Assembly (NCBI RefSeq): GCF_000154725.1 | Contig: NZ_DS544873.1 | Coordinates: 3,881,339 to 3,945,338 of the forward strand | Direction of reading: 5' to 3' | Length of the DNA stretch: 64,000 bases | From: Kordia algicida OT-1 | GTDB taxonomy: Bacteria; Bacteroidota; Bacteroidia; Flavobacteriales; Flavobacteriaceae | In this document: in pieces, positions 60,673-64,000 of the stretch | How the letters are laid out: each line of letters begins with the position of its first letter | Numbering within the stretch: position 1 is the first letter of the stretch | Made by a program: the position numbers and the translations under genes | Notes under the pieces: generated by a model | What the model saw: only the letters and a program-made list of their open reading frames with translations | Databases searched by the model: none | Told to the model about the DNA's origin: nothing

Positions 60673-61329
60673 ATGTTAGACAAAAACGGAATCGCAAAAA
60701 GAATTGCAAAAGAAGTAAAAGACGGTTACTACGTAAACTTAGGTATTGGAATACCAACGTTGGTTGCCAACTTTGTAAGAGACGATATAGAAGTAGAATT
60801 TCAAAGTGAAAATGGCGTGCTCGGTATGGGACCTTTTCCCTTTGAAGGTGAAGAAGATGCAGACATTATAAATGCAGGAAAACAAACCATTACGACTTTG
60901 CCAGGCGCAAGTTTCTTTGATTCAGCAACGAGTTTCTCAATGATTCGTGGAAAGCATGTCGATTTAACTATTTTAGGAGCGATGGAAGTTGCTGAAAATG
61001 GCGATATTGCCAATTGGAAAATTCCAGGGAAAATGGTCAAAGGAATGGGCGGCGCTATGGATTTGGTCGCTTCCGCAGAAAATATAATCGTAGCAATGAT
61101 GCATACCAACAAACGAGGTGCATCCAAACTACTAAAAAAATGTTCACTGCCGCTTACAGGCGTTGGTTGTGTCAAAAAAATAGTAACCAATCTTGCAGTG
61201 CTTGAAATTACTTCGGAAGGTTTCAAACTATTAGAAAGAGCTCCAGGCGTTACGGTTGATGACATCAAAAATGCAACGGAAGGAACACTAATTGTCGAAG
61301 GAGAAATCCCAGAAATGCAGCTTTCATAA
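60673..61329 (+). CDS. scoB: 3-oxoacid CoA-transferase subunit B
   Basis: The 218-residue beta subunit has GYYVNLGIGIPTLV, the catalytic Glu in FQSENGVLGMGPFP, and FDSATSFSMIRGKHVDLTILGAMEV. Length is standard. It ends at a strong terminator. With scoA it supports ketone-body and branched-chain acid use. Confidence 0.93.
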   Translation: MLDKNGIAKRIAKEVKDGYYVNLGIGIPTLVANFVRDDIEVEFQSENGVLGMGPFPFEGEEDADIINAGKQTITTLPGASFFDSATSFSMIRGKHVDLTILGAMEVAENGDIANWKIPGKMVKGMGGAMDLVASAENIIVAMMHTNKRGASKLLKKCSLPLTGVGCVKKIVTNLAVLEITSEGFKLLERAPGVTVDDIKNATEGTLIVEGEIPEMQLS

Positions 61330-61357
61330 CATTCAGAAAAATCTTCAAAAATCTTAC

Positions 61358-61394
61358 AAAAGCGTCGTATTATTAACAATACGACGCTTTTTTT
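61358..61394 (+). terminator. Terminator of the CoA-transferase operon
   Basis: AAAAGCGTCGTATT-attaac-AATACGACGCTTTT plus T-run forms a perfect 14-bp stem. Confidence 0.92.
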
Positions 61395-61624
61395 AGTTCC
61401 ATCTCCCAAAAAAACTAAAATACGTATAAAAAGATCAATTTTCATGCTTAAACAACAGGTTTTCAGACGATTGTACAACTGCGAATAATTTATGTTTATC
61501 GAAACTTTTCGTGTGTTTCGTCGAAAAAAAATGTATTTAATCGGATTATTCACAAAAAATTAACATATTTGATACGTTTTTGACAATCGTCGAAAAAAAT
61601 AAAGACCAACTTAAAAACTTTTTT

Positions 61625-63850
61625 ATGAAAAAAAACTTTACACTTTTATTGTTGAGTTTTTTATTTGTCGGAATGTCGTTCGCTCAGGAGCGTGACTGTT
61701 CTACAATGGAAAACCTAGAGTACAGAAAACAACTTGATCCGCAATTGGAAGCTCGTATGCAACAAATCGAGGACTTCACAAGACAGCGAATTCAAGAATT
61801 GGGACCACAAGAAAGCATTACAGGAAATATTATTACAATTCCTGTTGTAGTGCACGTAATCTACAATAATTCACAAGAAAATATTAGCGATGCACAAATT
61901 CAATCACAATTAGATGTATTGAATGAAGATTTTAGAAGAACCAATGCTGATGCAGACAACAGATGGTCACAAGCTGTTGATACGGAAATTCAGTTTTGTC
62001 TGGCAACAGTTGATCCTAACGGAAATGCAACTACAGGAATTACAAGAAAATCTTCTACTAGAACTGCATGGGGAACTAATGATGCTATGAAAAGTACTGC
62101 TCAAGGTGGAGTTAGTCCTTGGAATACGTCAGAATACCTGAACATGTGGGTATGTAATATTGGAGGCGGAATCTTAGGATACGCACAATTTCCTGGCGGA
62201 AGTGCTGCAACCGATGGCGTTGTAATGAGTCCACAGTATTTTGGAAGCAGTGCTAAAGGATCAGGATTTTACCTTTCTGCACCTTTCGATTTAGGAAGAA
62301 CGACAACACACGAAGTAGGTCACTATTTAAATTTACGTCACATTTGGGGAGACGGCGGATGTGGAGTTGACGATTTTGTATCTGATACACCAACTTCTGA
62401 CGGACCAAACTACGGATGTGATACTACACATGTTTCATGTGCAAGCACAGATATGGTACAAAACTATATGGATTACTCAGATGATTCATGTATGAACTTA
62501 TACACAGCAGGACAAAAAGCACGTATGCGTGCTGTATTAGATGTTGGAGGCGTTAGAAGAAGTTTAGCGTTGTCTGATAAATGTGGAGGAACACCACCAC
62601 CAGCACCAACATGTAATGACGGCATTCAAAATGGAGACGAAACAGGAGTTGACTGTGGAGGTTCTTGTGCGCCATGTCAATCAGGTTGTTCAGATAATGA
62701 AGTAACTTTAACAATTACATTTGACAACTATCCAGAAGAAACTTCTTGGGCTATCGTAACAGATGGAGGAACAACAGTTGCATCTGAGAGTTATTCAGCA
62801 TCAAATCCTGATGGTTCTACAGTAACAGAAACATTATGTTTACCAAACGACTGTTACACATTTACCATCAACGATGCTTACGGTGACGGAATTTGCTGTA
62901 CTTACGGAAGCGGGTCATACACATTAACAGGTCCAGACGGACAAATTGTATCTGGAGGAAGCTTTACATCTTCTGAAGCTACAGACTTCTGTTTAGGAAG
63001 TACACCGCCACCAGCGCCAACTTGTGATGATGGAATTCAAAATGGAGACGAAACAGGAATTGACTGTGGAGGTTCATCATGTGCACCATGTCAAACGGGA
63101 GGAACTACAGTATTACACGAAGGATTCTTTGAAACAGGACTAGACGGATGGACTGATGGAGGAAGCGATTGCTACCGTTACAGAGGCTCTCGTTCTTACG
63201 AAGGAGACTACTCTATCAGATTAAGAGATAACTCTGGTACAGCTTCGGCAATGACATCAGAAACATTTGACTTACGAGGATTCGATCAGGTAGAATTTAC
63301 CTTCTATTTCTATCCAAATTCAATGGAAAATGGAGAAGATTTCTGGGTACGTTATTACAACGGATCATCTTGGAGCACTGTAGCAACGTATGCTAGCGGA
63401 AGTAGCTTTACAAACGGAAGCTTCTATACAGCAACGGTAACTTTAGATAGTTCTAATGTAAACTTCGCATCAAACTCAAGATTTAGAGTACAGTGTGATG
63501 CAAGTGCAAACGCAGATCAAGTATATATTGACCAAGTAACAATTACGGGTATCAATGGAGGCGGAGCAAGAGCAGCTGATGGAATTCAGGCATTGCGTTC
63601 TGGACCACAAGGTTCTATTGCAGGAGACTTCTTAATGACGCCAACAGTAACTCGTGGAGATATTACGATCAACTTAGCAAGCTACAATGTAAACTCTGCA
63701 TACAGAATTCTTAACTTAATGGGACAAACTGTAAAAACAGGAAACCTTAAAGACGGAAGACTAAACGTAAGTGAATTGAAATCTGGAGTTTACTTACTTG
63801 AAGTAACAGATGAAGAAGAAAAAATTATTCAGAAGTTCGTAAAGCAATAA
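61625..63850 (+). CDS. Secreted M43-type metallopeptidase with type IX sorting domain
   Basis: From ATG 61625 the product is 741 residues with a signal peptide ending MSFAQ. The peptidase domain (about 70-320) has HEVGHYLNLRH (His229, Glu230, His233, His239) followed by SDTP and NYMDYSDDSCMNLYTAGQ, the pappalysin (M43) Met-turn region. Two short Cys-rich modules (DGIQNGDETGVDCGGSCAPC and its copy) flank a beta domain, then a MAM/jelly-roll-like domain, then a C-terminal sorting domain (YRILNLMGQTVKTGNLKDG...KFVKQ). It is likely exported by type IX secretion. Confidence 0.92.
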   Translation: MKKNFTLLLLSFLFVGMSFAQERDCSTMENLEYRKQLDPQLEARMQQIEDFTRQRIQELGPQESITGNIITIPVVVHVIYNNSQENISDAQIQSQLDVLNEDFRRTNADADNRWSQAVDTEIQFCLATVDPNGNATTGITRKSSTRTAWGTNDAMKSTAQGGVSPWNTSEYLNMWVCNIGGGILGYAQFPGGSAATDGVVMSPQYFGSSAKGSGFYLSAPFDLGRTTTHEVGHYLNLRHIWGDGGCGVDDFVSDTPTSDGPNYGCDTTHVSCASTDMVQNYMDYSDDSCMNLYTAGQKARMRAVLDVGGVRRSLALSDKCGGTPPPAPTCNDGIQNGDETGVDCGGSCAPCQSGCSDNEVTLTITFDNYPEETSWAIVTDGGTTVASESYSASNPDGSTVTETLCLPNDCYTFTINDAYGDGICCTYGSGSYTLTGPDGQIVSGGSFTSSEATDFCLGSTPPPAPTCDDGIQNGDETGIDCGGSSCAPCQTGGTTVLHEGFFETGLDGWTDGGSDCYRYRGSRSYEGDYSIRLRDNSGTASAMTSETFDLRGFDQVEFTFYFYPNSMENGEDFWVRYYNGSSWSTVATYASGSSFTNGSFYTATVTLDSSNVNFASNSRFRVQCDASANADQVYIDQVTITGINGGGARAADGIQALRSGPQGSIAGDFLMTPTVTRGDITINLASYNVNSAYRILNLMGQTVKTGNLKDGRLNVSELKSGVYLLEVTDEEEKIIQKFVKQ

Positions 63851-63880
63851 GCGATACTTCTCAATAACTTTATAAAATTG

Positions 63881-63918
63881 AAAACTCCCAAGTGTCAAAG
63901 CTTGGGAGTTTTTTTATT
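63881..63918. terminator. Shared terminator at the right end
   Basis: AAAACTCCCAAG-tgtcaaag-CTTGGGAGTTTT, with T-run on the plus strand and A-run on the other, serves both converging genes. Confidence 0.88.
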
Positions 63919-63922
63919 TCTT

Positions 63923-64000
63923 TTAATTTGAGATAAATTTCATAGCGCGTCCGTTAATCTTAGAAACACCATCTACTTTTTTGACACTGATAATGTCTTC
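63923..64000 (-). CDS. C-terminal fragment of an unidentified gene
   Basis: Reading on the minus strand gives EDIISVKKVDGVSKINGRAM, then KFISN and a stop at 63923-63925. The frame is open to the window edge. The lysine-rich tail does not identify the family. It converges on the peptidase gene across a shared terminator. Confidence 0.55.
   Translation of the reverse strand, partial: EDIISVKKVDGVSKINGRAMKFISN

Overview
The window looks like chromosomal DNA of a marine-type Flavobacteriaceae (Bacteroidota). The DNA is AT-rich. Promoters have the Bacteroidota form TAnnTTTG and Shine-Dalgarno sites are weak. There are type IX secretion/gliding genes (sprE/porW and gldH) and two secreted proteins with type IX C-terminal sorting domains. 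Many families are typical of flavobacteria (DUF5687, DUF4292, DUF4254, bactofilin, RicT-GldH-PBP1A order). A Kordia-like genus is my guess from the protein style; nothing here proves it.

Layout. 1-1300: purD tail and two small membrane-protein genes. 1521-6983: a giant secreted adhesin-like protein with eleven SdrD/Cna-B-like repeats. 7.1-13.5 kb: DUF4254 plus glycosyltransferase family 9, a PaaE-like flavoprotein reductase, and a PadR-controlled DUF5687/ABC export operon. 13.7-17.0 kb: a small lipoprotein and sprE/porW, whose last 40 codons are in another frame. 17.0-23.5 kb: bactofilin, then the ATP synthase operon (atpZ-like, accessory membrane gene, atpB-E-F-H-A-G); a four-helix-bundle gene is wedged between atpA and atpG, and atpD/atpC are absent as usual in this group. 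23.8-33.9 kb: hydrolase, ECF sigma/putative anti-sigma pair, flippase, dut, TPR proteins, nucleotidyltransferase, DUF4292, EnvC-like activator, with many intergenic repeats in the leaders.

34.1-42.3 kb is an integrated mobile element of about 8 kb. It has a small HTH-like protein, a VapE-type ATPase, a cargo block (HExxH lipoprotein, secreted protein, TIMP/NTR-like protein), and a large serine recombinase with a small overlapping upstream ORF. Its non-coding parts carry AT-rich stretches, 10-bp helically phased repeats, a shared palindrome and a long structured leader. It has no capsid or conjugation genes, so it resembles a satellite-type or minimal integrative element.

42.5-64.0 kb: thioesterase, HU/SPOR-like protein, dprA, two GG-leader RiPP precursor genes facing a secreted papain-like protease, trpS, plsC, an ECF sigma factor coupled to a barrel/anti-sigma-like protein, a lipoprotein, recA, an apparent terminator-ended structured RNA, trhO, ricT-gldH-PBP1A, and a CoA-transferase operon whose A and B genes are also split by a four-helix-bundle gene, here between perfect 18-bp inverted repeats. 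The window ends with an M43-type secreted metallopeptidase and the 3' end of a converging gene.

The most interesting signals are the island with its phased repeats and structured RNA, the paired four-helix-bundle insertions inside operons for multi-subunit enzymes, the GG-leader peptide pair with its protease, the ncRNA upstream of trhO/recA, and the sprE frameshift.
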